NCBI GenBank assembly: GCA_009741485.1
Contig: CM019229.1
Span: forward strand, 3,545,266-3,609,265
From: Malurus cyaneus samueli
Taxonomy: Eukaryota; Chordata; Aves; Passeriformes; Maluridae
Direction: 5' to 3'
DNA length: 64,000 bases
Positions 1 through 12,220 of the stretch are shown here, piece by piece. A model generated the notes under the pieces. It was not told where the DNA came from, did not search any database, and was given only the letters and a program-made list of their open reading frames with translations. The first letter of the stretch is position 1. Each line of letters opens with the position of its first letter. Position numbers and translations under genes: made by a program.

Positions 1-50
1 CTGATCCAGCGCGGCCCCGGCACGGACGGGTCACACAGGGCGCGGTGGCT
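1..50. other. CpG-rich left edge
   Basis: The first 48 bases carry about seven CpG dinucleotides, far denser than the AT-rich sequence that follows. This may be the margin of a CpG-rich segment lying off the left side of the window. Fifty bases are too few to call a CpG island or promoter. Confidence 0.35.
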
Positions 51-162
51 TCCTTAATCATCGTTATTCTTCGTCAATCGTCGTTGTTCTTCATTAATCA
101 TCATTGTTCTTCATTAATCATCATTATTCTTCATTAATCCTCATTATTCTTCATCAATCACT
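51..162. repeat. 20-bp tandem repeat, about 5.6 units
   Basis: Units start at 51, 71, 91, 111, 131 and 151 with an exact 20-base period. The middle units are nearly identical (core TTCTTCATTAATCATCATT) and the outer ones carry several CG/CA and TA/CA changes. The array has no indels, as expected of a minisatellite decaying by substitution. A small open frame across it is a by-product of the repeat. Confidence 0.9.
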
Positions 163-1567
163 AATGAACGTTCACCCACACCCCACTGTGACCCACCGAG
201 TTACCAGAGCTGTATGTTCAGTCTGCTCTCCACGTTTTAAAGCAGCTGCACCCCAGCACTTGCCCACAAAAAATCCTGCCTTTTTTCCTCCATCATCACT
301 AAAAAAGAATTGCTAGGATTCATCACCAGAAGTAAAAATGCACCTTGGAGCTTCATCCGTATCCCAGACTGACCTGGTGCTCCTAAAATTCCCGTTTTCC
401 CTCAGCCCTGTGGAGATTTTGAGAGCGTGGAGCCCGTCACAGCATCAGAACGTGCTCTCAGTGTGAGATTTATCTTTGCCAGGTCTAACATGTGGCACTG
501 AAAATGAAGCTTTAAGGGCTATAAATGGAAGTGTCTTGATTCATCTTTAACACAAGAAAAGCAGAAATTAAACTCAGTTCAGCTTTTCAACTGCAATTCA
601 ACTACAGAAGTGGTTTATGGATACACTCCTAATTAACCAAAGGTCTTAATCAATCTAATCACAAGCATCAGGATTGAACTGAAAACAAGGAATTTTATTA
701 ATTGGCTTAAAATACAGGCTGGGACAAATATTTAATATTTTGCTCTACAGTTGGAACATCTATTGGACTAAAGATGAGGAAAAGTCAGAAATCCAGGAGG
801 GAAAATCTGCTCAAGCAGATGCATGAGGCAGCTTTAAAATGTACTTCTGTTCTCTACAGGGAAAGCACAGGGAGGCTGACCAAGCACAAACACTTTGACA
901 TGGCAGCGACTGTGGTTTGAGAAAAAAAAGATTTATTAAAACCATTCACGGAAAATTCACATCTGCTCACAGTGATAAAAATAGAAAGGCAAGAAACAGC
1001 TTGTTCCTAATTCTTTCCCTGTTTGACAGCCAAACCCTCTGTAGTTCGAATAATTTCTCTGAACTCTGCCTTTAAGCTGGATTTTATATATTCTTATATC
1101 AAAACTGCTGAAAGCCTGTTTTCAATTTGATTTAAATTAACAGCTGAGGGGTTTCTCTTGCTTGTGGGCTCTGCTGAGATGAATTTTAGCCATAACATCA
1201 TCACAGAGTTCCATCAAATGAACAGAACGGGATCCCCTTGTCTTTTTTCCTGTTCCTCGAGCTTCTCTGGCACCACTTCCAGGGGCTTTAAACACAATCT
1301 TGAAAGACAGAAATTCCTTCAGAGGCTTGAACCACTGAAATTAGAATCTCTGAAGAAACAAAAGAGATTTTCTGATGAGTTTTTCCTCACCAAAGAAAAC
1401 AGAGCTCCTGCTGTGGTAACCACATGCTAAGGGCTGTGATGAAGACATTTGTTATCTGACAGGTTACATTTGCACCTAATTTCATTAAATTCCCTTTTCC
1501 CAGCTGTTTTACCCTCTCATTACTGCATCACCTTAACATCTGTCTGTGCGAGATTCTCAATGACACG

Positions 1568-1573
<6 letters not shown>
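163..1573. other. AT-rich single-copy DNA, no gene seen
   Basis: There are scattered A and T runs but no repeat I recognise, no domain-bearing frame and no convincing splice-site pair. A 90-codon open frame at 1158-1430 has no family resemblance and I treat it as chance. Confidence 0.6.

Positions 1574-1607
<34 letters not shown>
1574..1607 (+). repeat. A34 homopolymer tract
   Basis: There are 34 consecutive A residues. The preceding 100 bases contain no AATAAA-type signal at the usual distance and no recognisable retroelement or processed gene copy, so this is called a simple homopolymer. It produces false poly-Lys and poly-Phe frames on the two strands. Confidence 0.95.
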
Positions 1608-1609
<2 letters not shown>

Positions 1610-3287
1610 AAATCCCAACATCATACAGAACTTGCCAGGAGGGTTTCCAGGAAATAAACATTCCCCCTGGAATGGCTTTGAAACAGATTCTTCTCCCTCT
1701 CCAAGAATACACCTTTTGGAAAAACAAAGATTTCTCAGGTGCAAGACTGATTTTCCAGTCATAAATGCACATATGCAGTTCAGGAAGGGGATATGGCACG
1801 TGTCTGATATGCCAGAGATATGGCAAATTTTTTTACCTGTAGAATTCTTTTTCTTTTATTTGAACTTTAGAACTGGAATTAGGGTCCCAGAGATGAGGAA
1901 AACAGTTTGATTATCAGTTTTTAAGATCTCACTATGCCCCAGAGAGTCCCACACTCTTGGATTGACTGAGAATTCTTACAGCAAAGCATGCAGAGTGTTA
2001 CACATGAATTTCTGCTTAGGTTTGAAGGTTAGAACTGCAGGTGCTGTGAATACATAAAGCCCCACTGAAATTCTGTATTTTCATATTAATTTCCTTTCTA
2101 TATTCACTTTCCTTCATAAGAATCACAGTAGACACCTCCCTCTACACCACCCAAACCTTTTCCAACCCCTCTTTTTTTTTTCAGTTAGGCTTCTCAATAC
2201 CTCTCAGCTCTGTCCCTAAATACAGATATTTATTTAATTTCTCTGCCCCATCAGCCCCTTTCTCCTCCCATGGGATGATTTTTTCCACAATAATTAGTCA
2301 CCAGATAATCTGGCAGACAAATCCCAGAGCCCATCCTGGCTGTGCTGCCCCACAGCAGGAGAGGAACTGCCAAGCCAACAATAATAATTGTTTTTCCACG
2401 GGCAAGATATCAAGTGGAAGCCAAGGGGGTTATCTTGTGATAAACAGCAGCTTCTCACCCAGAGGTGAGGAATTTTATGGGACTTTATCTCCACCACTGA
2501 AATCACCCCGTTTACTTCATCCCAAATTAGTTTTGACTGGGAAAATGAACCCTTTCAAGATAACATTTGTGGTTATAACTGCACAATCTCCAGGACCTCA
2601 CACACATAAAGGATTTGTGGTTTCTTTCAGTGTCCTCCTGATTCGGGAACTTTGTGCTGCCCAGGCAGAGAAGTTCATTTGACCAAAGGGCTAAAAATTG
2701 CCCAAAAAACATTGTCAAAAACGATGATCCACTTCTATTGCTCTTTATAGGCCTTCAGAGCTTGAGGACATCTCAAGAAGCAGCTTAAATAACTTTGTGG
2801 TAGGAAAAAAACCCTATAAATAGATATTCCTGTGGGGCTTGTTCAATTTGCCTTTGCTTTCTTCTTTGCCTTTTTTCGAAGGGACAGGGGAATATTTGGT
2901 TTTTTTTTGTTGCTGTTTTCTCTAGAGAAGAAATCCTGTGGCATTCAGGCCAAAACCCCACAGCGCCCAACTCCAGGCTCAGAACTTGCAACCAAGATTC
3001 CCCTCGGAAACTGCACATTTCTATTTATTATGTAAATTATTATTATACAACAACAGCTTCTGACTCAACTCCACAGGACTCAAAATAGCTGATCCCTGCC
3101 CCTGTAAAAACAACAAAAAAAAAACAACAAAAAAAGGCTTTTTATGGTCTCTTCACCCCACATCATCTCTCCCTCCCAAACTTCTACTTTTATCTCCCTG
3201 CCTCCAGCTGCACTAAAACATTTCTGTAGCTCTAAACATTTGCCTTCATTTTTCTGCCAAACCCAATGGCTGCTTCATTGCCAGGCA
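1608..3287. other. Single-copy DNA, no gene seen
   Basis: The stretch holds a pyrimidine-rich part around 2130-2280 and A-rich tracts at about 3105-3137. The open frame at 2275-2682 (135 codons) has no recognisable motif and is overlapped by frames on the other strand, so I do not annotate it as a gene. Confidence 0.6.
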
Positions 3288-3346
3288 AGGTTGAACTCAG
3301 TGATGTTGAGATCTTTTCCAGCCTTAATGATTCTGTGATTTTCTGA
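3288..3346 (+). mobile_element. CR1 3' end, very short fragment
   Basis: About 60 bases match the terminal part of avian CR1. A GTTGGACTCGATGAT-like segment is followed by TCTTTTCCAGCCTTAATGA and a degenerate ATTCTGTGATT tail. Only the last few dozen bases remain, as expected from the extreme 5' truncation common in CR1 insertions. The element reads left to right. Confidence 0.75.
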
Positions 3347-6300
3347 TGGGATACAGTTCCCAGAAGCCAGTTAATGAATGATGATCCCAGCTTTTTGGAA
3401 GTGCATCTCACCAGAACGCTGTTTAATTAAAGATCCATTAAGGTGATAGAGCTTGATGCCCTCGATATGTTCACTTAATCCACTAAAAAAGACAGGAGGA
3501 AAAAAAAAGAAGTGTAAACAGTCATGGCTAATGAATAATCCCTAGAAATTTCCATGCAGAGCTTTCAGCCACACTGTGCAATAAGAAAAATTGTTATCAT
3601 TTGTCACAATTTTATCCTGATAAAAAGCCAGAATAATTCCTGATCAACCTACAAAACGAAAAAAAAAATCCTACAAGAGAAACAAAACCCAAACAAACGA
3701 AAACATCAACAATCAAATCTTTGCTGCCTGGGACAAATATCAAAATGCTACAAAATATTTAGCAGTTGGTTGTTGTGACAGTGCTCTGAGGGTCTGGAGA
3801 ATGCATTTTCCAGTTTGTCAGGACAGTAAAACCACACAGCTTGAGGTGACAAAATCCAAATTGTGGGACTGCTGGTGGCATTTCTGTGATAAGATATCAG
3901 TGCAGTTGGCAGGGAGTGACAGACTCAGGGGCATTGTTAGAACTGCACACATTTATAGAGGGCAAAGATCCTGAAAATTCATCACCTTCACTCAAGTTGT
4001 TTCAAATTTCTACCTCCAAATGACTTTTTTCTTCCAGAGGTTCCAGCATTTCTTTTATCTCGAGAATGGTGACTCTACAGAGGTAATTTTTTTAGTTGTT
4101 CCTTTTTTAATCCACAACAGCTGAGTGACCCTGATGGTTCCATCTTCTTTTGTTCCAGTGAAATGGCTCCAGGCATATTTTCATGGCTGTAAATAGCAAA
4201 AATAGCAAAAAATTTCATCCTCAGATAGAATAATTACATTCAATTTGAAGGCAAACTGTCTATTTTTCCAGCTATAAAAATAGTCCCATGTGGTTTTGCA
4301 CCAGTTGACTCTGACAAAGGGAACACAGAACCCAGGAATCCTGAGCTGCAGACTGGAGCACTGCTGAGCTCCTCCAATTTGGGTTTAAATTGCTAAATTT
4401 GTCACCTCTGCATTTCAGAAAGCTGCCCAGTTCTGCTTCCTTTTCCACAGCAGAATCTCTGCTTTCCACACAATTTCTAAGGAAAAAAAAAGCTCCAAAC
4501 TTCTTCCATAAAGCAGGAAGGAAAAGATACATTGGATTTTTAAATATCTAAAATCCTTGGACTGACTGGGTAATACATTTCAAATGATCACTGTATGATA
4601 ACACCAAACTGGGTCCATCATTTGCCCTATTAAAATTTAACACTGGCTCTGAAGACAAAGTACGCAGGAATTGCAGAAATTTGTCAGTTTTCAAGGTGAA
4701 ATTCCAGCCCAAAGTCACAAACAAAAAAAATTCTGACTGGAGTTCAATGGAATTTCCTCCTTTTAATCTCCACACCTTGCAGATGTGTGAAGGATTTCTC
4801 TCCAGCAATTCGACATAATTCAATGTCATCCTCTCTGCAGAGGAGAGGAGCCCTTGGAGCATTAGCAGGATTTACAAAGTGAATTTGCTTTGCTCCCGCA
4901 CTCATGATGGTATAAAATGTGTATAAAAACTCCTCACTTCAAGCTTTTAAAACTTTTAAACCCACAGACATCAGACATCAACAACTGGGGATCAGTTTTT
5001 TGGGGTGCATCCTTCCCAAAAGTGTTTTAGATGGAGAAGAGAGTTTCATGTGTCAAGAACATTCTCCAATAAAACAGACTTGCAGTGACCTTGTCATTTA
5101 AGCAGTGAAAAATCACAGGAGGGAACGAGAACCGAGCCAGGGAAGCTCTCGCTGAAAAGATTGGGTTCATCCAAAGCAGTAGGAGCTGGTGTGGAAAAAA
5201 CAAAATATGTAACTTTTACTTCTATTTACTTTGATCTCAAATTGCTTTTTGATCTCAAATTGTTACAATCTGCTTTGGAATTCTGTTTTTAAATGCAGCT
5301 TCTGGTTTACCTGTAACAGACAATTTTAAACTCCTAAAAATATCAATTATATCTTAATCTTACAAGATTTTTTTTATTCAAATGAACCCTGTGCTTGCAA
5401 AAAAAAAGGCTCTTTCAGCATCTAAGAGGTTCCTAAAGGCAGTTTAAAAATACACATAGGGGTATAAATTTCTAGGAAGAAAAAAACAATGAGGACATTA
5501 TTTTTTGTTGTTTTCTGCTTTAAAAACTTCAGTCTGCAGCCACAGAGAGTCATTTGGTGAGTGGTACAAAAAGCAGAGTCACGATTTAGGAGAGGAAATG
5601 GGTGGAATCAGTTTGTTCAATATCCACCAAACTCTCAGAACGGATCATTTTACTGCAATGACATCTGATATATCTGGTGCTGGGAAAATCTGATGCGAAT
5701 CCAGCTATTTGAGAGGAATGGTAATCTTTAGGCAGACAGAGTCCATTAATGAACTCACACAAATCAGGATTTTCTGAACAGCAGCAGTCTGTGGTATTAC
5801 TGTAACCAGCAATAATATTCCTGCTATATCATGCAGTTAACTCTGAAATGAATCATGTTAATTAGTTTTATTTAAAGTCTATATTAGCAAAGGCATGGGG
5901 AAATCTGGGCTCCAGCTTTCATCCCGGCTGGGGAGATGTAGAAGCTCCAAAACCAAGGTGAAAGTCCACTGCAATAAACTGAACCAGTGGGTCTGGGATT
6001 TTTAACTGCACTGAAGTCGAGACAGGGTGGAATCCAGTTGGAGCTGCTCCAAACTCTGCTCCATCACTCAGAGCCAGTCTGGGGGACCCTGACTGCCCAG
6101 CACTGATTCACGCTCTCAGCACACTCCAAATTCATAAAAAAACAGCAAATTATTGATTGCAGAGACCAGCCTCTGCTGGGGGTGATGCCTTAGCAAACAC
6201 AGGCGATTCCAGAGGGGTGTCTGTGTGTAAATCCCCCGTTGTTAAGGGAAGGGTGCATTGGAAACAAGGAAAGCTCCAGGGCTCTGCACACCTTTTCCTT

Positions 6301-6559
6301 CCCCTCCCTCCCCTCCCTCTCTGTTCCTGCTGATTATCTGACTGTGCGGGGTTGAGGTGAGTGCTGCTCAAAGTTTCCTGAGCCAGCAGCCAGGCTTAGC
6401 AGCAACACACATGAAATATTTGGGATATTGCAGCAAAACTCACAGGCAACAACACAAAAATTCCAAGTCTGAAAGAAATATTTGGATTTGGGCACTGCTG
6501 ACCGAAGATCAGAAGGGCTTTCTACAATTATGGGTTCTTCCTTCTCACCAGTCTGAACG
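3347..6559. other. AT-rich single-copy DNA, no gene seen
   Basis: This holds short A and T runs and a C/T-only tract at about 6291-6328 (CCCTCCC repeats, a G-rich strand on the complement). Open frames of up to 104 codons (4548-4862, minus strand) show no domain or codon-like signature. No conserved exon or RNA gene is recognisable. Confidence 0.6.
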
Positions 6560-7335
6560 GCCAGAGAGACTGGACAAGCTCAGGGAGTGCCCCATGGGAA
6601 TCTCAGAGGTTTCACCAGGCCCAGTGCTGGAGCTGCCCCTGGGTCAGGGCAATCCTGGGATCCATCCAGGCTGGGAGGAGCAGCTGGAGCAGCCCTGGGA
6701 GCAGGAGCTGGGGGTGCTGGGGGTGAGAGCTGCACCTGCCCCAGCCCTGAACCCCCTGCCCTGGGCTGAGCCCAGCGTGGGCAGCAGGGGAGGGAGGAGG
6801 GAGGGGGGGATTCTGCCCTGTGCCCTGCTCAGCTAGACCCACCTGCAGAGCTGCCCCAACCCGGGGAACAGCACAGAAGAGCTGGAGCTGCTGGAAGAGC
6901 CAGGGGGCACCAGGGGATCAGAGGATGGAGAGCAGCTCTGCTGGGAGGAAGGCTGGGACAGCTGGGGTGCTCACCTGGAGAGGAGAGCTTGGGGTGAGCT
7001 CAGCGTGGCCTTGCAGGGCCTGAAGGAGCTGCAGGAAAGGTGGAGAGAGACAATGACAAAAGATGGAGGGACAGGACACAGGGAATGGCTTCCACTGCCA
7101 GAGGGCAGGATGGATGGGATATTGGGAAGGAATTGTTCCCTGGGAGGGTGGCAGGCCCTGGCACAGGGTGCCCAGAGAAGCTGTGGCTGCCCCTGGATCC
7201 CTGCGGCTGCCAAGGCCAGGCTGACATTGGGGCCTGGGAGCAATAGCCTTAGGGACAAGTGGGAGGTGTCCCTGAAATGGCAATGAGGAGCTTTAAGGTC
7301 CCTTGCAATCCAAACCATTCTGGGATTTCTGACAT
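6560..7335 (+). mobile_element. CR1 retrotransposon, 5'-truncated, about 775 bp (first version)
   Basis: This is the longest CR1 copy here. It begins inside the ORF2 (reverse transcriptase polyprotein) coding part. The translation contains DKLRECPMG, LPLGQGNP and ELGVLGV, which correspond to the CR1 ORF2 C-terminal region downstream of the polymerase core. It runs through the GTGCCCAGAGAAGCTGTGG segment (the conserved RLPREVVDAP-type peptide of the family) to a 3' end at TTTAAGGTCCCTTGCAATC. Frameshifts and stops break the frame throughout, so this is a dead copy. A G-rich expansion lies inside it at 6787-6809. A degraded second version of the same locus occurs at about 11.3-12.2 kb. Confidence 0.9.
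6787..6809 (+). repeat. G-rich tract inside CR1
   Basis: Runs of GGGG, GGG, GG, GGG and a final run of seven G, separated by single A residues, meet a loose G-quadruplex pattern on the plus strand. The same internal position of the CR1 copy at 61423-61975 is also expanded (61432-61458). Confidence 0.8.
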
Positions 7336-10300
7336 TCCCTGCAGGGTGCTCACAGCTGGGGCTGGGCAGGGAGGGCTCTGCAAATCCTATTCAGAATTGA
7401 GCACCCACAGCAGCCCCTGCAGTGCCCTCATGGCTCAGGTTCTGCTGATCTTCCACAGGGGCTGTCCTGGGCTGGGATCTGAGAGCGAAGAGATGAACCT
7501 GTAAATCAAACCATTTTCCTGATGGAAATCCACCAGAACCCCTTGGCACAGAATTCCTCTGTTCTCTCCACCTCCAGCAGAGAGTTTTGCATTCAATGAA
7601 TCACATCCCAGCAGAGTCAGGTCCAAACTGAAGCCTGAACTCTGCTCCTTTTCCCACAAAACTGCATTTCCCCCACATCTACGTGCTGTTCCAGCATGGC
7701 CAGTGAGTGCAGATTCCAACAGCAGCACAAATTCTTCCTGAGTGTCCTGATGTTCCACTGCTCCCTTGGCAGGGCCCGCAAGGACACTGCTCACAGATGT
7801 GCAGGAGTTCTGTGCTCACCTCCACTGGACGTGAGCAGACAGAATAAATACACAATAAACACGAGCATATGTTAATTTGGGATTGTACATTCCCAAATAT
7901 CTGGGCTTGGCAGAAGGGGAAGTCACTCAGGAAAGTTTCCTCCCTGAAGGAGGGAATCTGGCTGAAAAAATCACAAGCCTGGAAAGAAAAATCGATTCTC
8001 ACCATCTCACCTAATTATAGGAAGTCAGATTCAAAACTCCAGAGAAGGACGGCGAGCTTCCAAAATTAGGGGAACTTTAAAACTGAGATTTCAGCTGGCA
8101 GTGCTGGGATATCCCTGGGATTTCTTATCACTGCAGATCACTGCACTTCCTGCAGCTGGCTGACATGGAAACCCCACAGTCGGGCTGGGTGCTGTTGCTA
8201 GGGCACAAACACACACGTGTAGGTACACACATGTCAATCCTACAAGGCACACATTTGTCTGGCAGGATGGAAACTTTGGGACAATGGGGGAATCTTCCCA
8301 GATGAGTCACTGCAGTGCTGCTCAGAACCTCCCAGGGCGGTCTGGGTGCTCTGAGGCTTTTAATGTGTTCCAGCAGAGACCGGAGGGCTTGGTGCAATCT
8401 TAATGGGATTCTTTCCCTTGGCAGCCTTCCACCTTTGTGAGGTAAAGGCTGAGCTTTGCAGCAGCAGCGAGGGAAGAGGGATCAGTAAAGTTATTCTCAG
8501 CAACTCCCCAACCTCCTCCTTTTCTCCTCTTGGCTCTCAGCGTTTCTTTCCCCCTCAAAATGCACTTTAATGATTCCATCATTGCCAAGCAGACCCACAA
8601 AACCTCTGCTGACTGATCTTCCACAATAAAACCCAAACACACACACATAAATACACTCTGTAACAACCCCCCCAAACCCAGAGCTCACAATGATTTAAGA
8701 CTTTCTAAATATAGCCCCAGCTGTGGCTGGAAACCCCAGGGGTTTTGTATTTTCCAATCTGGGGAATGAAGCTTTCATCAGGCTGAAACGCAGCTCCATA
8801 ATAAAACCAGGGAGTGCCTTTCACTCGGCATCCCCACAGTGCCCAGGTGGTGCTGAGTGGGGATGGGGCAGCACAGGCACTCCTGATGGAGCCTCAGAAG
8901 GAAATCCAAGGTTTGGTGGAACCTGAAGGGTTCTGAGCTTGCTGAGGATGCTGTGACACAAAGGTGCTGCTCCACTGTGACAGCAGGGACAGAGACAGCC
9001 CAGCTGGATGCCCTTGGGAAGGGAAAACACTTCCTTGGATAAGGGATCACTGTGGAGAAAACACAAGCAAATATCATTGGTGAGCCCACCAGAGCCCAAC
9101 CTGCCAGGGCTGCAAGAATATATAAACCAGAATCTCTAATTAACAGCATTTTTTCCTGAGAACCATAATGAGCAGGAGCTCTGCTGGCCTGGATGAGATT
9201 AATTAAAGTCTCATCAGTTGCCTTTAGTAGGTGACTGAAGTTTCTGGTACATTCTGTCCATCCTGCCCCAGCTCTAAACACATTTTCACCAGGACTCTCT
9301 CATTACACATTCTTAAAAATCCTTCCAAAATTGGATATTATCACACGAGATTGATAACAAGAAAAATCAGAAATATAAATGATTGGGCTGTTATTCTTTA
9401 TCACCTCTTATCAGCTTTTCTGAGTGCATCCAGCTGGTTCATGGATCAGTGTTGGGGAAGAGCTTCTAAGGCACAGGAAGGACCATTGGGTCACTGAAGA
9501 CCCAGAAAATGTTAAATGGAATCATAAGCATGGGCTGTCAGAGACAAACTCGGCTCTCAGGACAAAGACAGTGCCCAGAAAGTTAATGGTGAGTGACACT
9601 TCAGCCTTCTGAAAACACCCTGTAACTCGAATTTTCATGATTTCTCCACGTTGCCAATCCTGAAGGGCCATGTGGGGCTGACCTTCTACCCTGAGCTAAA
9701 CCAGGGGACACGTGCAGCCCTGAAATCCTCCTCTGGGGCAGAGCAGGAGAGATGAGACCCCAGGGGCACTCGGGTTTGGTCAGCACCAGGGGAGCACCAG
9801 CAGAGCCAAGAGGAGATGCCCTGACCCATCAAACGAGGGCTGGGAGCAAATCTCAGGCAGCCAAAAGCTTCTGCAGGAGTTTTGGGAGGGCTGATGCAAA
9901 AACTGAGTGTCAGCACCACCACTGCCCCACAGCTGTCCCACCATGGAGAAAGCAGCCAAGCCCTGCAGTTCCTGAGCCTCCCACAGCCCCAGCTCCAGTC
10001 CTGGCTCCTGGTCAGCCCCAAATGAAAGCAGGATGAGTTCCCCTGCTGCTCCCGAGTGTTTTGTCTGTTCCTTAACCTCCCTGATGTAAACTCTTTATTT
10101 CCCCCCCTCCTTCAGTGTTTTATTCCTGTTTCACCCTAATGACCAGCTCAGATGAGTGTTTGCTTTCACTTTGATTTATTGCCAAGCTGTGTCTGAAAAC
10201 CTAGAGGGGCGATGGAAATGTTTAAAAGCACATTAAAAACTATTAAAGCTCATTGCTTTTGCATGTTCCATGGGTTGTGAAATGAAGTTAACATTGTTTG

Positions 10301-10490
10301 AACACTGCTTCCCCTCGTTCTGTCTCCTGCCCCTGTGCCACTGCCACGTGCAAGGGTTGTTCTTTGATGAGATGTTTGAGATCAGATCATCTGAGTTGTC
10401 TAAAGGGAAAAAAAAAAAAAAAATAAAAGGATTGTTAATTACTGCAGAGAAGAAATTCTAGGGGCTCTTATCAGCAACTCCAAGCTCTAG
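7336..10490. other. Single-copy DNA between CR1 and the gap, no gene seen
   Basis: No recognisable gene. Several open frames (for example 8778-9281 on the minus strand, 167 codons) have no domains, and their frames are not preserved in the second version. An A16 run lies at 10408-10423. The last 800 bases differ from the matching 15416-16231 mostly by one-base indels, many in homopolymers. Confidence 0.65.
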
Positions 10491-10515
10491 NNNNNNNNNN
10501 NNNNNNNNNNNNNNN
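10491..10515. other. Assembly gap, exactly 25 N
   Basis: Exactly 25 consecutive Ns are a fixed placeholder rather than a measured gap. The left flank ends in sequence that reappears at about 16213-16231, so the flanking contigs overlap and the true gap is probably zero or negative. Confidence 0.97.
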
Positions 10516-11394
10516 CTTGTCGCGCGTTCCTTGCTGCCTTCTCGGCTGCATCGCGCGCGGTCTGTTTGCCTGTGTGGTGTGGCTGATTTGGATTCTGTTG
10601 ACTGTGCGGGGGTGGTTTGGGGAGGGGAGTGTGTTTGGGCGTGCGAATTTGTTAGTGTTGTCCTTTTGAGTTCACCGAGCATAGCGTCTGAGGCTTATGC
10701 TAGTGCGCAGACGGACGTAAGCAGGGAAGAGAAGGGGGGGGGAGTAGTGGCGGAGTTCGGCGAGAGATACTGTCAGCATGAGTAACGAAGTCAGACAAAG
10801 ATGAGTCCCAGATGTCTTGAATAGATAGTTTTATGATTGTGTGTGTATTTGTTGTGTGTCACTGTGGATCTCTTGAAGTTATGGGTCAGTTGATAGGTCG
10901 TTTGGCTGTTAAATCTAATTGGAGGTTGGTGGGGTGGTTGGTTTCATTGGCGTGCTTCTTCGACACTGGTAGTGGCTTGAAGCGGCTCTAGGGAGTAGTG
11001 ATCTTGAGTCAATTCTCAGGGGAGGCTGGGGTTTTCCTATTTGTGTGAAGCGGTCAGTAGGTTTCGAATGAGCGGAGGTGCTTGCGAGTTGGTTTGGTCT
11101 GGTATGTCTGTGGGTGTCGCTTCCTTTTTGGGGTGTTTTTTTATTGTGTTGTGCAATTTGCTCCTTTGTGGAGGTGAGGTCTGTCCTTCAGGTTGCCAGG
11201 TGCGGTGGCGTGTAGGGGTGAGGAGCAGGCTGGTGTATGCGGAGTCGTGGGGGCCGGTGGGGGTATCTAAGGTGGTTTGGGCGAGCTGGGGTGGCTGGGG
11301 GTGGGGGTGAGTGGATGCTCGTGCGCTGCCTTACTGTGAACCTGCCCTGGCCTTGATGTGCTGGAGGCTGTGGTAGTTCTCCAGTCGGCGTGCG

Positions 11395-11640
11395 GAAGGG
11401 AGGGGAGGGGAGGAGTGTGATGTGGGGGGGGGGGGGTGGGTAGTGGTGAGGTTTAGGGGTGGTATGAGGGTGTGTGGTAGGCGGAGGGTGTGTTTGTTAA
11501 TGGGGGAGGATGATTCGTGTGTGTGTGTGGAGGGTATGTTTGAGTGGGGATTGTTAGTGGGAGTGAGGGGAGGGTGTTAGTGGGGTTGATGGGTTGTTAG
11601 GTGTGTGTTTGTCGTATAGTGGGCAGGGGGAGGGAGGGAT
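11395..11640 (+). repeat. C-depleted G/T-rich tract of about 245 bases
   Basis: The stretch consists almost wholly of G, T and A, with a run of at least twelve G near 11425. It sits where the left version has only the 23-base G tract at 6787-6809. It is either an error-driven swelling in a poor read or a real long G-rich tract that the cleaner contig collapsed. Confidence 0.6.
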
Positions 11641-11689
11641 GATATTTTGCTTGCCGCCTGTGGTGGCTCTTGTTTCTTGGGCTCTAGTT

Positions 11690-12220
11690 GCTCGAGAACC
11701 CGACTGCAAGCTGCCCGCAGCCGCTGGGAACAGACAGGATGGGGAGGCTGCTTTGTGGAGCTGCTGCAGAGAGACCAGGGAGCACCGTAGGGGAGCAAGG
11801 GATGGAGCGAGGCTGCGGGTGGTGAGGGAAGCTGGTAGCATGGTGGGGTTGCGCAACTGAATGAGAGCGTTGGGGGAGTCTCAGGCGGTGTCCTTGCGCA
11901 GGCCTGTATAGTGAGCTGTCAGGAAAGGTGAGATAGATACAATGGAAAAGAAGAGAGGGAGCAGGACACAGGGATAAGCTCCACTGCCATGAGGGCAGTG
12001 GGAGGAGTGGGAATATTTGGAGTTAATCGGTTCCTCTTGGAGTGGGAGGCTCCTGGTGCTATGCAGGTTGCCCAGGAGAAGCTGTGGCCCCTGGATCCCT
12101 GCAGTGCCAAGGCCAGGCTGGACATGGGGCTGGGAGCAGCCTGGGACGAGGGAGGTTCCCTGAATGGCAATGAGGAGCTTTAAGGTCGCCTTGTCAATCC
12201 ACCAACCATTTCTTGGGAGT
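11690..12220 (+). mobile_element. CR1 copy, degraded duplicate of the 6560-7335 element
   Basis: GAGCTGCTGCAGAGAGACC, the AGAAGCTGTGGCCCCTGGAT segment and GAGCTTTAAGGTC mark the same CR1 3' half as in the left version. Similarity probably continues upstream to about 11283 across a G/T-rich expansion. It is listed separately only because it is present in the given sequence; I do not think it is an independent insertion. Confidence 0.75.

Larger units (their letters stand above)
6560..10490. repeat. Left version of a duplicated locus (clean contig)
   Basis: Landmarks here recur in order and in the same orientation further right: 7193 matches 12091, 7675 matches 12654, 8026 matches 13081, 9691 matches 15416 and 10467 matches 16213. 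This version reads as normal sequence and stops at the run of 25 Ns. It is probably the right end of one contig, and the second version is probably not a separate genomic copy. Confidence 0.9.

Noticed and set aside
1449..1910. Processed gene copy ending in the A34 tract, or Lys-rich protein
   Set aside because: No polyadenylation signal or recognisable coding sequence upstream, and the Lys run is the homopolymer itself.
11041..11310. Cys/Gly/Trp/Val-rich open frame that looks like a small secreted protein
   Set aside because: It lies in the low-quality G/T-rich patch, where Gly, Val, Trp and Cys codons arise from composition alone.
11395..11640. Telomere-like or interstitial telomeric repeat
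   Set aside because: G-rich and C-poor, but no repeated TTAGGG units are present.
10516..11690. A horizontally acquired or foreign segment (odd composition, CpG-rich)
   Set aside because: It is continuous with a patch that aligns to local sequence, and the odd composition is explained by read errors in the same direction.
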